A stretch of 64,000 bases of DNA from Typhlomys cinereus. Lineage: Eukaryota; Chordata; Mammalia; Rodentia; Platacanthomyidae. Where the stretch lies: positions 1,674,001 through 1,738,000 of the forward strand of contig JALPQD010000393.1 of NCBI GenBank assembly GCA_023101885.1. The letters are read 5' to 3'. Under the pieces are notes generated by a model, which saw only the letters and a list, made by a program, of their open reading frames with translations, made no database searches and had not been told where the DNA came from. Shown piece after piece: positions 1 through 11,984 of the stretch. The translations under genes were made by a program, and so were the position numbers. The stretch's first letter is position 1; each line of letters opens with the position of its first letter.

Positions 1-34
1 AAAATTTGCATACAGAGCAAATGAGTAATATCCT

Positions 35-470
35 TTCATTTTCATTTTTTTCTGCCCCCTTCCCATGCCTCTCTTAGAGGTCCACTTCCTCCACACTGTG
101 AGTTACCCATTCTATTTACATAATGCATGTTTCCCAGGAATCTCTCTCTTCTGTTTTTTTCTCCTTCTCCTCATCCTCTTGAGATCTTCTTCTCCATCTC
201 TTGGTTCCCTTTATAGTTTGCTAGTATATACACACAATTAAAATCCATAGTTCATGGTTAAGAGAGTGCATATATTGTCTAAATTTGGCTCAGTTAGCTG
301 AACATTATGATGTCCAATTCCATTCATTTCTCTGTAAATGCTGTTTTAATTCTTTAAAATGAATTAAATTCTGTTGTGTGCCTGTGCTCTATCACTCATG
401 AATCAGTCAATAGATGTCCAGATTTGTCATATTTTTAAAACATTAGAAGTGTTAAGTGTGGTTTTGACCC
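35..470 (-). mobile_element. old L1 3' end, minus strand (Lx-like)
   Basis: The plus strand reads as the reverse complement of the 3' end of an old rodent L1. It has a C/T-rich start and a stretch corresponding to the ORF2 C-terminus and 3' UTR, around the segment that reads TTTGGCTCAGTTAGCTGAAC. No ORF survives. The more 5' L1 piece at 690-1055 lies in the same orientation, so the two are probably one decayed copy with a gap. The class is assigned from remembered similarity to rodent Lx-type 3' ends, not from an alignment. Confidence 0.65.
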
Positions 471-484
471 TGTCATAATTACTC

Positions 485-660
485 TTCGTGTTGCTGATAA
501 ATACACAACCAATCAACTTTAGAGGAACAAAGGATTTTATTCTTGGTTACCATTCTAGTTACCATTCACAAGCTTGCTGAAGTCTTTCCTTAACTACAAT
601 TTCTTCAAAACTATGCCCATAGGCCATCCCTCAATTGTCAATACCTTTCTCAAAAATTAG
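485..660. repeat. fragment of a dispersed repeat shared with 10,850-11,290
   Basis: The segment around 500-560 (AAATACACAACCAATCAACT, followed by GAGGAACAAAGG) is clearly related to the segment at 10,860-10,900 (AAATACACAACCAAACAACT, then GGGGAACAATGAGG). The 3' part of the same family seems to reappear at about 1,985-2,290. The class is not identified. It looks like an ancient LTR or DNA-transposon-type element. It separates two same-orientation L1 pieces. Confidence 0.45.
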
Positions 661-689
661 GTGTCAGTAGTGATGAGTTTATTTTTGAG

Positions 690-1055
690 AACTTTATTTC
701 ATTGGTCTGTACATCTGCTTGTATGCTGGTTCCATGTCGACTTTGGCAATATGAGTCTGAGGTACAATTGAGGTCATGAAATGGAGCAGCTCCATCATTG
801 TTCTTTCAATTTAGGAGTCTATTAACTACTTGATTTTAGAGTGTTTTTTTCTTATTTTGTAAAGAATTTGGGATTATAGTAAGAATGGCAATGAATCTGT
901 AGGCTACGTTCACTAAAATGGGTAGTTTCTAAATCCTGCTTCTGTCAAAGCCTAAGCATGGGAGCTCTTCCATCATCTAATGTGCTTTCCAATCTCATTT
1001 GTCTGCAGCTTAAAGCTGTCATTACAGAGGTTTCCCTTGGCTGTGCCCATTAGTA
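690..1055 (-). mobile_element. old L1 ORF2 fragment, minus strand
   Basis: The plus strand matches the antisense of the L1 ORF2 region downstream of the reverse transcriptase. It contains the decayed counterparts of the 'ttggtctgt...' and 'gcatgggag.tcttcc' landmarks that are well known in antisense L1. It is heavily diverged and has no reading frame. It is probably part of the same insertion as 35-470. Confidence 0.55.
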
Positions 1056-1059
1056 AGAC

Positions 1060-1207
1060 TACACATGTTTGGCTATGCATTACTCAATTTTCCATGTTGT
1101 CTAATGCCCATAAAGTATTGGGAATGGCTACTTCTCAGGCCAATTAGTCAATGGAACCCATGGAAAACTAAAACTCAGCCTCAGGTTTCTATCACACAAA
1201 CACACAT

Positions 1208-1252
<45 letters not shown>

Positions 1253-1970
1253 CTCTGTCTTTGCAACCTGTACTGCTACAGTTATCTTGGTGGCATAATT
1301 TATTCATTCCCTGATCACACTCTGCAGCCCAGTTTATTTCTTTCCAATTCACTGTTCTTATGGTCAGGACAGAACTACCTAGTAGCCACTTGTAATATGA
1401 GCAGTAGTGCAGTGAAAAGCATCTATGAGTCAGTTACAAGCTATTGCTGGCTGATTCTTTGAAAAGATTTATAGGTGTCTTTTCCTTCAGTTCTTTCTTT
1501 TATATGAAAAAGAGTCTATAATATCTTATGCTGGCTTTTCTCTTTCACCAAGTCACAGGGAGATGGTTGTGCTAGATCATCTTATTCTTAATTCTCTGTA
1601 TCTAAAGATTCTTAGTCTTGCAGGAGTGTCTATAGCATCAACTTCTGGAATATAATTGACAGTTACAGATATATAATTTTGCTACAGATATGCTTTCAGC
1701 CATAGCAGAATGACTACATCTCAAAACCATATTTTTTCTATTTTTGTTTATATAAATGAACAATATTATTGCTTTAATTTGAACTTTCTTTTTCTAGGGA
1801 TGGATTTTTCTATGTTTACAATACTTTTGAATTCATTTTTCTATGAATTCTGTCAGTACTTGTTGCAGTTACTCTACATGGCTGCAAACAAAATCATGGC
1901 AAAACAGATTAAGGGGATAAGGGATCTATTCTCTTATAACAGTCCAACTGCAGTTTCTTGTCCATCTTAA
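1060..1970. other. unrecognised AT-rich stretch with a (CA)n tract
   Basis: Apart from the dinucleotide tract at 1,209-1,249 I see no gene, repeat family or RNA here. The short ORFs in this stretch (for example 1,065-1,298 and 1,710-1,970) show no recognisable domain, and one of them reads through the CA tract. Confidence 0.4.
1209..1249. repeat. (CA)n microsatellite
   Basis: About 20 uninterrupted CA dinucleotides. Confidence 0.97.
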
Positions 1971-1984
1971 CAGGAAAGTACTCA

Positions 1985-2290
1985 GCACCACCAAAGGGCA
2001 GAGGGAACTAGTCATACCATATCTACATAACGGCTGAGAGAGGGACAACCTTTACTTGCCAGATCAGCATGACTGGCCAAGTATACAGAAGGATGCCAAC
2101 TTCCTCAATCATCTCCTTGTTTTTATTCACCAGTCCAGGATCTAATCCCACCTAATATGGGTTTGCCCTTCCCTGTCAATTACACAATCTCCTGCAGATT
2201 CACTCTGGACTTAGCTCAACTATTAATTCTCTACAAATATGCCTAGAGCTTGAACTCTCAATCGTCAAGGTGACACATGAATCTATGACA
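1985..2290. repeat. 3' part of the dispersed repeat seen at 10,850-11,290
   Basis: The segment GAACTAGTCATACCATATCT followed by a GAGAGAGGGACAACC motif resembles 10,972-11,015 (GAACTTGTCATACAATATCC, then GAGAGGGGTAAATC). Both copies continue into similar CTCAA-rich tails. I infer that this is the other end of the element starting near 485, separated by inserted or unrelated DNA. Confidence 0.4.
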
Positions 2291-2404
2291 GCACTCTACT
2301 AAATTTGGATTCCTATGCTGATTCATAGATTACTGTATATATTTTTGTTTGTAAATGAAGTTACCATTGTGATCAGCATTTTGTTACTTGTTTGTCTTCA
2401 TGAA

Positions 2405-2690
2405 TTTTCACATGCATATGTATGTATGGGTGTATATATGTGTATATATGTAGAAGAGGGCACTATGAGTTTCTGTGGAGACCCAAGAGAGAAGCAGGGA
2501 ATCATTCAGGATTGCTTGGCCTCCTTATTCCTTTGCTCTGGAGTTTTCAGGCTCTATCCTCCAGAGATGGAAGTACAGGCTCCTGCCATTTCCTCCAGGC
2601 ATTTGTTCTTGGGATGGGAATCTGAACTCAGGTCCTTTTGCATGAAAGACAAACGACTTAACCCCTGAGCCATCTTCAACCCCTTATGTA
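2405..2690 (-). mobile_element. old tRNA-headed SINE, minus strand (same family as the young SINEs)
   Basis: Read on the minus strand, this begins with a tRNA-like head (GGGGTTGAAGATGGCTCAGG type, then GAGTTCAGATTCCC, a degenerate B box). The body is alignable with the young SINEs at 18.8, 31.2 and 53.7 kb (GGTCCTG/GAGCCTG block, then an AGGAGG block). A decayed TATG/CA-type tail lies at 2,415-2,455. It is strongly diverged, so it is an early member of the family. Confidence 0.65.
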
Positions 2691-2721
2691 TGTTTTAAAA
2701 ATGGTCTATGATTAACATTTT

Positions 2722-2905
2722 AATGTTGGCAAGGTGCTACAGTAAGTAAGGACACTTGCCATAATGATGGAAGATATGAATGAATTCAATCTCTGGAATC
2801 CAAAAGTGTAAGGAAAGTTCTGATTGCCTTGAGTTGTCTTCTGATCTACACAAGCGTGTCATGGCACATCATAACACCCCCAATAAATAAATGAACAAAT
2901 ATAAA
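2722..2905 (+). mobile_element. old B2-superfamily (B3/URR-like) SINE
   Basis: A degenerate tRNA-like head (2,722-2,800, with a CTACAGTAAGTAAGGACACT segment) is followed by the body motif GTTGTCTTCTGATCTACACA typical of B2/B3-type SINEs. It ends in an AATAAATAAATG tail. Assigned from family knowledge; the exact subfamily is not resolved. Confidence 0.55.
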
Positions 2906-3762
2906 AACTAATCTCACATTCTGACTTCTGCATTGGGAATAGTACATAGAACAACATTTTTTGGTCGTCATTTATAAATACATTCTCATAAGTAGTCTAT
3001 TTTATTATTTTATGGAATGGTTTTGTGCTTCTATGTCTGATTCATATGGTATTTCTTTTGTAAGGGATGAGACAACAATCCAATTTTTTTTCATTTTTTG
3101 AAAAATGAGCAACCCAGTAGTTCCAAAGGTTTATAACAAATAAATCATCTTTGCTTCATGGATTTGTAGTGCCACCTACATTCTGGCAAACCCATCCAGG
3201 ACTTTATATTCTACTTGTTTAAAGATACTCAGAATAATCTTGTTTCATCCCTTCTTTGCAAAACTTTTTCATATTATTTATCATATTATTTATCATATTG
3301 TGAAAGAGACAGTTTTTATCATTTTGTTTTTTACAATTCCTTCATTATTTCTTAAATATGGCCTATTACTGTAGCTTAGTTTAAAGCGATTTTATTCAAA
3401 ATGATTCTGTTTGTAACTTTTGAGGGTTTTATACTCTATATGTCACTCACATATTCCTACTTGTCAGCTCAATTGACATCATACTTCTTAGTCTGTGTAC
3501 TTTGACAGAACTGCAGATATCCACAATGGGATAATCTTTTCATAAATAATGCATTATTTTCTTTACTTTTTCTTAGATATTTTAAAATTCTTTTTTCTCC
3601 AGAAATTTTATGGTATCTCAGTAGAAAAACAAGCAAACTATTTGATTTGACATGACTTCATTGAAATACAAATTACTGACAAACAATTGAAAGCGTTAAA
3701 CTCACCAGAGATTTAATAAGTCTTTAATATCACATCATATTTTTAATCTCTGGAATTGTCAA
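2906..3762. other. unrecognised AT-rich stretch
   Basis: I see only AT-rich sequence with short A and T runs and a small local duplication of TCATATTATT near 3,270-3,300. No gene or repeat family is recognisable. Confidence 0.4.
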
Positions 3763-3890
3763 GTGCCAGTTGGAGGAGCTCATGGCTGTGATTCCAGCCC
3801 TCAGGAGACTGAGTCAGAGGATTGCTATAAGCTGAAGGACCAAGTGCACTACAGCATGAAACCCTGTCTCAAGAAGACAAAACTAAAATT
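3763..3890 (+). mobile_element. diverged B1-like SINE
   Basis: The order of blocks matches the 7SL-derived B1 monomer: a 'GCTGTGATTCCAGCCCTCAG' block, then GAGACTGAGTCAGAGGATTG, then the terminal ACCCTGTCTCAAGAAGAC. It is decayed and carries a short insertion before the last block. Confidence 0.75.
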
Positions 3891-4276
3891 AGCAAAGTGA
3901 GGTGGGAGACTGTGCATCTGTCACTATGCCAGTGTTAAGCTTTTCCTTCTTTAGAGAAATATCACATCAGATTTCTAGGGAGTCACCATGACCTTTGTTT
4001 GGTCCATAATCTATTCTATTAATTTATCATGAAAAACATGCTGTATACATAGCTCTATGTATATAGATGCTAATGTCCATGAGAATACTCAGTGCACAAT
4101 AGGTCTAACATATTTTGTAACTGAATAAACATTATCTGTGTATCACTGTGATCCAGAAATGAGAAGGGCTAAAATGTCTCAGTAAACAGTGTCCATGAGA
4201 TGGAACAAATTCCTCTTCTCACTTTACTGTATGGAGTAACATTCAAACAGATTACTGTAAACTCTTAAAAAGTCAG

Positions 4277-4352
<76 letters not shown>
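4277..4352. repeat. compound (GACA)n(GATA)n microsatellite
   Basis: About ten tandem GACA units pass directly into about eight GATA units, followed by an AGAGAGAG stretch to about 4,370. Confidence 0.97.
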
Positions 4353-4353
<1 letters not shown>

Positions 4354-4560
4354 ATAGATGAGAGAGAGATAATAAGAAGGAAGGAATCTGGATATAATAT
4401 ATGTATAAAAAACTAGGCTAGAAATTTCCTCTGAATAAATTGCAACTAGTGATTGTTTATGGATAATTCAATTACTAGTTATTTTTATTTACTTCCTTTA
4501 TCTTTCTGTGTTTTCTATTAATACATATTTTGGCACAAAGTTATTATAAATTAGTAACAC

Positions 4561-5325
4561 ATGGCTGAGGAGCTAGCTCAGTAGGTAAAAAAGTTTCTCA
4601 CACAAGTATAACGACCTGAGTACAAATCTCTGAAATCCACATAAAGGCTGGTCATGAAGCAGGAACATCTGTGATCCCTGTACTACTGTGGAGAAATGAG
4701 AGTTGTGATAGAGGAGTCCCTGGAACTCAAGGTCAGCTCCTCTGGTGTAAGCACCAAAAGAAAAAAAAATGACAAGGAAACTGTTATGGTTTAAGTGTGA
4801 GTTGTCCCCCCACAGGATCATGTGTTTGCATTTTTAGTTAATATTTGGGAAGGTCTTGGCAACTTTAGGAGATGGAGTCTTGATGAGGAAGGCATGTCAC
4901 AGGGAATTGGCCTTTCAGTTGGTTAGCCCTGTCCTGCTTCTGCTAGTAGTCTGTTCTAGCAATCTGTTACTACTCTCTCAACCTCCTTGATAATGCCTAT
5001 GGTGACCTGACCCTCCTCCAGCTTCTCACAGTCAGCCATGTCTTTCCCAACAAAATGTACTGTCTCCCCTATGGAACTGAAAGGCAAATCAATCTCTTTC
5101 TCCCTTAAGCTGTTTTTATGATTGTCATCTCACAGCAACAGAAAGAGTAAGTGTGACAAAAATCCTGTCTTAAAAAATTGTTGGGAGATGATGATGAAAT
5201 TTGGGATTGTCATCTCACTTCCATGTACACACCGTGGTACACACACACACCTGCACCCACACACATAAAAATGCATTCTCACCTACAACACACACACACA
5301 TGTGTAAAGTAAAATAAATAAGTAA
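4561..5325 (+). mobile_element. B4-like composite SINE split by an LTR insertion
   Basis: The left part (4,561-4,781) starts with a tRNA-like head (GAGCTAGCTCAGTAGGTAAA) and continues into a B1-like region ending in a GGAACTCAAGGTCAGC block. The SINE resumes at 5,159 with AATCCTGTCTTAAAAAATTG, then a CATCTCACTTCCATGTACAC block and a CA-rich tail to about 5,320. The order fits a B4/RSINE-type element. The interruption at 4,782-5,158 is the MaLR-type LTR listed separately. Confidence 0.6.
4782..5158 (+). mobile_element. solo MaLR-type LTR
   Basis: It starts TGTTATGGTTTAAGTGTGAG and ends CAGCAACAGAAAGAG...GTGACA, so it has the TG...CA ends of an LTR. The start and the terminal 'agcaacagaaa' block match what is known of mammalian-apparent LTR-retrotransposon (MST/ORR type) LTRs. 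No internal region or second LTR is present. I could not identify a clean 5-bp target duplication, which is not surprising at this age. Confidence 0.6.
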
Positions 5326-6558
5326 TATGTGTTAAGACTAAATGAGACTAATTTTTTCTGATGGCCATAATCATAAATAATTATTATTGCATTACATAAT
5401 ACATTGTATTAAACATTTGTAAGAATTTCCAATATTCATTTATTTTGAATATTTCTATTATTTAGAATGTTTATTTTATTTGTGAATATAAGCCACTCTA
5501 TGTCTTTCTATGTTTTCTTCTTCCTGTGTGTAAACTGTAGCTTTACCATCTAAGAGTCCACTTTGATTCCTCCTATCCATATACAGACAAATGATAAAGC
5601 CCATTAAGTTTTAACTGCAGAGATTCCATGCTTTCATTGAACCTTCTAATCTCACAGAGTGAAGTGTGTTTAAACTGAAGGATGCAATCACATAATTTTC
5701 TAAAAGAAGATACTCTGGCATCAGTTCACACCACTATCCTTTTCCATTTTGACATTTCTCCTCTCATCTGAAATCCTGAAGTGAGCTCACAGAGGTTGAA
5801 GCAGTGTTGAAAATCCATTCAGTTGCTGTCTAGAATGTCTTCATGTGACTGGCACTGACTTCCATATATATCATAGTTATTAATACAGAGTAGCTAACAG
5901 GGAGCATCTAGAGTAGAGACTCAGCAGTTCAGAGCAGGAAATAAACCAACAATAAATATAATCGGTTTTGTGAGAACAAAAGTGTGAAATAATTAAGAAA
6001 CAAAGCATATGACTCATAGAGGCTGGACACCCAGTTAGTGGAGAATTCATAAGAGATTTATAGCAAATTGGTAACAGACATGATTGCCTCTTCTCATTTA
6101 TCAACAACACTGATGTTCCACACAGCATTGGTTAACAAGCTAAAAAGATGAAATAAACTTTTATAGACTATCCATCAGAAATTTCATAGTTTTAATCAAC
6201 CATGAAAGAGAAAAGATTGAATCGTCCTTCAATCATCTATGTAAAAATGTTAATATTTGCTGTCACATGAAGCATTCATCAAAATGAGTGCTAAGAAATA
6301 GAAAAATAAACATCCCAGAAAGACCTCAAAATGTTAATAAAAGCATTGTCTTATTTTTCCTGGATTTGAATCTTTGTGATATTATTTTACTCAAACTGGT
6401 TATATTTACTGTGGTTTATTTTAGTATTTTAAATACATGCAAAAAATACAGGAATATTTTATGATTGTACTTAATTTTTCAGCTAAATCTTATAACCCTT
6501 TTCCTTAAAAAAGTAGTTAATTTTATGTACTTTTCCAACTTGAACCTGTATCAAACTG

Positions 6559-6580
6559 GTGTGTGTGTGTGTGTGTGTGT
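6559..6580. repeat. (GT)n microsatellite
   Basis: About 11 GT dinucleotides, followed by a decayed TG/TA stretch to about 6,606. Confidence 0.95.
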
Positions 6581-7061
6581 TTGTGAGTATGTATATATGT
6601 GTACATGTAAAATGAGAAGAAAGATGGAGAAGAAAACAAAATTTTGTGAATGATTACCATTCTCAGAATTGCATGTTAGATGTAAAACTCTCTCATAAAA
6701 TTTTCAAAGTTGAGTCCACAATATCATTTATTTTTTAATATATATCATTAGCACAATAAAGCTAATGCATTGCCTTTCTGTGGCTGATTCTGTTTTTCTC
6801 TCCTGTTATTTCAACCCAAATCACACTTTTCTTTCCTCTCATAAGTATGGCCATCAGATAAGACAAGTGCAGATCATGAGCTACTGTGTTTTATGCTTCC
6901 TCCATCAATAGACTACTGCTATAGTCCAAACAAAAGTTGTTTGATCATTTGGAAATCCTTTCAGTAGTTCTTTTTGTTGTTGTTGTTGAGTTGGAATTTA
7001 AAATGAACATAAAACAAGCTACCCCTATAGCATACAACCAACATCAAAATTACATACATAC

Positions 7062-7062
7062 A

Positions 7063-7117
<55 letters not shown>

Positions 7118-7119
7118 AA
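7062..7119. repeat. (AAAT)n microsatellite
   Basis: About 14 tandem AAAT units, preceded by ACATACATACATA. Confidence 0.97.
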
Positions 7120-9129
7120 CCACCTCCTGCCAGCCTTAGAGCAGGGCCAACAGTCTGTTCTCCACAGTCTAACATCCAGCTGAATATATTGTATCCATAC
7201 TTTCCATAGTGTCCTATATGGCCTCAGCTTAGGGTTTAGCAGCATTGAATGATACATGTTGTATCTATAAACTTATACAACAGTTGACTGTGGCATGTTC
7301 TAGAACCAAATACAGTGAATAAGGAAAGCCTTGGAATTCTACCAAAATTCACCCAAAACTGTTGTCTAAGTTAGTTAAACTGTTATGTGGTAGTTATACT
7401 AAAGGAAGAAATAACTACTCCTAGATATGTTTTCTATCTTTTGAAACACCTCACCAAAGCCTAGTGAACAGAAGTGTTCAATGCATATTGCTAAAGAGCA
7501 TATGATTACTCTTATAGCCTTCTGCATCAGATTTGAGCCATGACTGCAAAAGCAATGACAAGGTGAAGAAGGAAAAAATCAGGAAGTGGTGGCTGAGAGG
7601 TGAGATAACCATACTAAGAATACCTACAGTCAGACAGCAAAAGATATCAATTCATTTCCACAGCTCCCTTGGAAAAATTCCAAGACCACCAAGATTTCAT
7701 ATCAAGCCTCATTCAAAATTTATCATGTATGTTTGTTTGTGCAATTCCTAGCAAAGATCTTTGGAAAGCAAGATCCTTTGTCACTAATCTCCAGGCACTA
7801 TGAAAAGAAATATTAAAAGACTCAGCTGGCCAAAATCCAAGAGAGAATAGACAGACCAAAAAGATAAGACAGGCAGTTAATCTCCTAGAGGGTACAGAAG
7901 GTAAAAACAGGCTTGTTCACTCTGCTTCCTGACTAAAGCCTACTCCTATTTGATTTGTTATCTGACCCAATGGGAAATCTATGGCTTGACATTGAATCAC
8001 AAAACAAGGAAGTCCTGGGTCACTAACTAAGGAAAGTCAATGAAAGGGAAAAAGTCTTTAGTCAAACTTGATGCCAGAACTGAGGGAAAAAAAATTGTCC
8101 CCAGGCATTAATGGCTCTAAGTACATTTATTACGACTTGAAGAAAAGAGAAACCAATGAATTGGCAGTGAGCCTTATTATTACAAAGCAATCTTTTTTTT
8201 AACATCATTCAATAATGACTCCAGATGGGTATCTCAGCCAGAAAATTGCACTTAGTGCAGAAAATTATATTATACATATTACCATGAAGATGACATATCA
8301 ATTGTCAAAAACATTAAGTGCTATCTAGGTAGTGTGGATTCTAGTGCATTCTGTACTGATTGAATGTTGTTCCTCATTCATCTTCTAATGTGACATTATT
8401 TAATGTGAGATGTAAGCAAGTAAAATATTTTACTAAATTTAGTATTATATCAGCTTGCAGGACAAGCTCAAATATCTTGTCTTCTAAAATGAAGCTTACC
8501 TGATTGGTATGATAACATTGTTTCATCCAAAACTATATGAGAAAAAAATTTACAGGTTGATTTGCAGTGTCAAATCCATTTGTGTAGTACTAAAATATTA
8601 TTTGACAGTTTTTTCATTGCCATGGATAGATTCCAGAGCTTTACACAGTTTTACAAGTAAACTGAATCCCTCCAGCCATTGTTTGACTGATAACACTTTA
8701 TTTTTTCATGAGAAACTAGCAGGTGACAATTCAATAGATTAAAAGAATATTGTCATTTTCTGTTAATATATAGCAATGTATTTTATTATGTGTGCATACA
8801 TATGCCTCTGTGTGTTCATGTTATTCAGTATCAATAATAAATTTGACAAAATCTGAAATCATCTAGGAGGCAAGTCTGTAGACATACCTGTGAAGGATTA
8901 TTTAGTTTCTGGACATGCCTTTAAAGCATTATATTGATTGTACTTGGTGAATTGATATTGCCACATTATTAACAAAGGTTCATAGTTTACTTAAGAGCTT
9001 ATTCTTTGTGTAATATGGGATCTGAAAAAATAGACAATAACATTTATCAGTCATTGCATTAGCATACTGAAATTTTCACCATGATGAAAATCTCCCAGGC
9101 TCTACCTAATTTTTAACTTTCTTGTTCTT

Positions 9130-9620
9130 CCTTTCTGTGAACCTGTCAACCATTGTTCATTTTAATATTTCCATAGTTTTGCCTTCTTTTCAATGTCATA
9201 TATTTGGAATCATGATTTATACCCTTTTGAGAACAGCATCTTTCAATTTGTATCAAGAACTTAAGGTCCCCATTCCCATTACTTTTCATACTTTGAAATA
9301 CTGCATCTTAACTGCTGAGTAATAATCCATTGCCTAGATATACCACAGCTTGATTACTATTCATCTAATCTTGGGAGATCTTAATTGCTTACTTGTATGG
9401 GCAATTATGAATGAAAATATAACCCTGGTTTGTGTGAAGAGCAGTTTTAAGCTTAGTCAAAGCAAAATATTTTTCATGAGATTATTCTAAAATATTATTA
9501 TTTAGGTAAAGATACTGAGTGGAAAATGAAAACATCTCTGTAATGTCCTCCTGTTGGTCAGAGATTTGCTTAACCTGTTAAGACATTACTGTGTATGTAT
9601 CAATAAATCACAGCCTATGC
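9130..9620 (-). mobile_element. ancient L1 (L1M-type) 3' fragment, minus strand
   Basis: The plus strand is the antisense of an old mammalian L1 near the 3' end of ORF2. Landmarks in order are CCATAGTTTTGCCTTCTTTT, ATGTCATATATTTGGAATCA, the CTGAGTAATAATCCATTGCC block, TATACCACAGCTTGATTACT, and GGCAATTATGAATGAAAATA. All are decayed forms of known L1M consensus blocks. No coding capacity remains. Confidence 0.8.
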
Positions 9621-10839
9621 AATATAATTCATTCTTCAGCAAAATTATAAATCAGTGTTTGTCATAGGCCTTTAGTGCTAATGAAGAATAGTGAAATTAA
9701 GTGTGAGATTTGTAAATAACCTTTCCTTATACCTGTAAGTGTGAAATAAAGCTTCCTTATACCTTTTTGTTTACTGCATGGATAACTCTAATAGTACTTA
9801 AAATTAAGTACCACCTTGTCTACTATGTGACTGAATTTTAAGCATCTAGTTATCCTAAGGTATAATTCATAAGTTTTTCTTTGTGTTACACATATTCTTT
9901 GACTATTTATCATTTTTTAGAAGATTAAGTGGCATACAAAGAAAAATCCTATGGTATGTTAAGTCTGTGTGTTGGGCCTCTATTGTCTCTTATTAATTTG
10001 ATTTATCTTGTGATTGATAGCATTTAATCAGATACACTAAGGTATCAATCAACTAACATACATTATTAAAAAATCCCAATGAACACATAGCTAACTTTTC
10101 TTCATAATATGTGACTTTTTATAATTTATATGAAAATCAGAATTTATCAGTGTCTAATAGACAATTTTTGTAGGAGTGAGGCAGGAGTCACAAGCAGTAT
10201 CCATAGGATGTAAAGATCATAGGCATGGAAATCAGTGGTCTAGTAATGAGAAGCTAAAGTTTCAATGAAGAAATTAGTTCTATATTTACATGACCTTCAT
10301 TGTGTTTTCCCAGAAAACACAAAAATATATTTTATTTTTAATTTATTTTTGGAGATTATTTTATTAGATGAAAAGCTAAAACAAATTTACATTCATATAG
10401 CTACAGTCAGCTGCTAATTCATAAGATTTATTCACAAGATTAAGCTTATGGTGAAGACAATATATCTATTGTCTTACTGTCTCAACCTTATTTATTTCAC
10501 CTGATCACACCCATGCTGTCCTCTGCTCCACACATTCATTCAAGAACCCTGACAGAAAAAGGCTTTATTTCCTTTCTGATATGTCTAACTCATAGCCAGC
10601 AGGTATCATGCAGCTCAGAAGGACTATATATCAAACACTATCAAACACAAAATTGTAGACTTACTTAAAACAGTAAGAGATGGTTTGTTGTTTATAAATT
10701 GACCGCATTCTTCTTCATCATGAACTTCATGAGTACCAAGGTCATGTTGCAGTGTGAAAAGGTTAGACATGTCTGAAAAGGTATAAGTCTTATTATTAAA
10801 AGGGTGGTCTAGCGTACAGCACCAAGTGCAACTTTGGTG
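9621..10839. other. unrecognised AT-rich stretch
   Basis: No gene, RNA or repeat family recognised. The small ORF on the minus strand at 10,624-10,878 has no recognisable domain and overlaps the repeat that follows. Confidence 0.4.
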
Positions 10840-11290
10840 TGTTTGAATTTTATTTTTGACAAATACACAACCAAACAACTTAGGGGAACAATGAGGCTTC
10901 TTGTTACAAATCTAGTTATAATCCATAGTCCAGCTTGGCACAAAAGCTTATACCAACACCAAGAGTTAAGAGAACTTGTCATACAATATCCACAGGAACT
11001 GTTAAGAGAGGGGTAAATCTCCAACATGCCAATTTGTCAAAGTGTGCCAAAATATGGCAAACTACTGAATCAGCTCTCTTGGTTTTATGCACCTACCCAG
11101 TGAATAATTCCTACTTCTGTAGGCTGGGCCCTCCCACACTAATTATAATCTCCAGAAAGCTTGCTTAAGGCTTGCTGCAACTACTAATTCTTCAATTAGC
11201 CCAGAACTCATTCTTCAATTGCCAAGTTGCTACTTATATCTAACTAGCACAAGCTGCATGAACATTCAGAATTAAAAATCACCAGACTAG
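10840..11290. repeat. copy of a dispersed repeat shared with 485-660 and 1,985-2,290
   Basis: This is the continuous copy of the element whose two ends are found separately near the start of the window. Its left part (about 10,850-10,940) resembles 495-580 and its middle and right part (10,970-11,240) resembles 1,985-2,260. It is diverged and has no surviving ORF of note. Class unresolved (LTR or DNA transposon). Confidence 0.45.
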
Positions 11291-11984
11291 AAGACTATGT
11301 CTCTATGTCTCTTAGATTCACTTGACAAGGGTCAAACAGGTAAAGCATGGACACTATATTGTGACAACTAAAAAGTGATAAAAAAATATTTTCTTAAATC
11401 TTTGACCAGAACCAGATACTTGGTCCCATCTAATAGAAAGTGTACACGAGATACTTGATGAGCATTAGCCCAACCACACAGCTCCACAATCTTCAACTTA
11501 TAACTTGAAATGGCTACATGGTAAAAACTTGCAGCCCTCTGAGTGTGATGACTATTCACTTTATATAACAATTACAGATTTATCTTTTTCATTTTGCTAA
11601 TATGAATAAGTAATGTAACTACTTCATAGCAAATGATGCAGTAAATTTGATTAATCTGTGTAGTCGATTCTGATGTTCTAGGAAAAATTCCAATTCTACT
11701 TAACTCCTTTCTTCTCATAAATATTGATGCTCAGAATCAGAATTGATGTAAGTGTGACACAATATTTACATATTCCAAGAAGTTCCTGATCGTTTATATA
11801 CTTTTTCTCCATTGAGCAAACTGTCATAAAATCAATTTTACTCTGCAGGAAATAAACTTGACATCAACCATCATTTTTATTCAAAGATAATGTTATAACT
11901 CAATATCTTTTCTTGAGGGCAATAGAGTACAGTACTTATATGTCACAAACTGGCCACCACACATGGGCAGATAAACGTTAAATA
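11291..11984. other. unrecognised AT-rich stretch
   Basis: No gene or repeat family recognised. Confidence 0.35.

Larger units (their letters stand above)
5326..9129. other. long unrecognised AT-rich stretch
   Basis: Apart from a (GT)n tract near 6,559-6,580 and an (AAAT)n tract at 7,062-7,119, I recognise no gene, RNA or repeat family. ORFs in this stretch are short, have no domain and are what chance gives in AT-rich DNA. Confidence 0.4.

Noticed and set aside
1065..1352. ORFs with runs of Thr-His or Cys-Val
   Set aside because: Translations of the (CA)n tract at 1,209-1,249.
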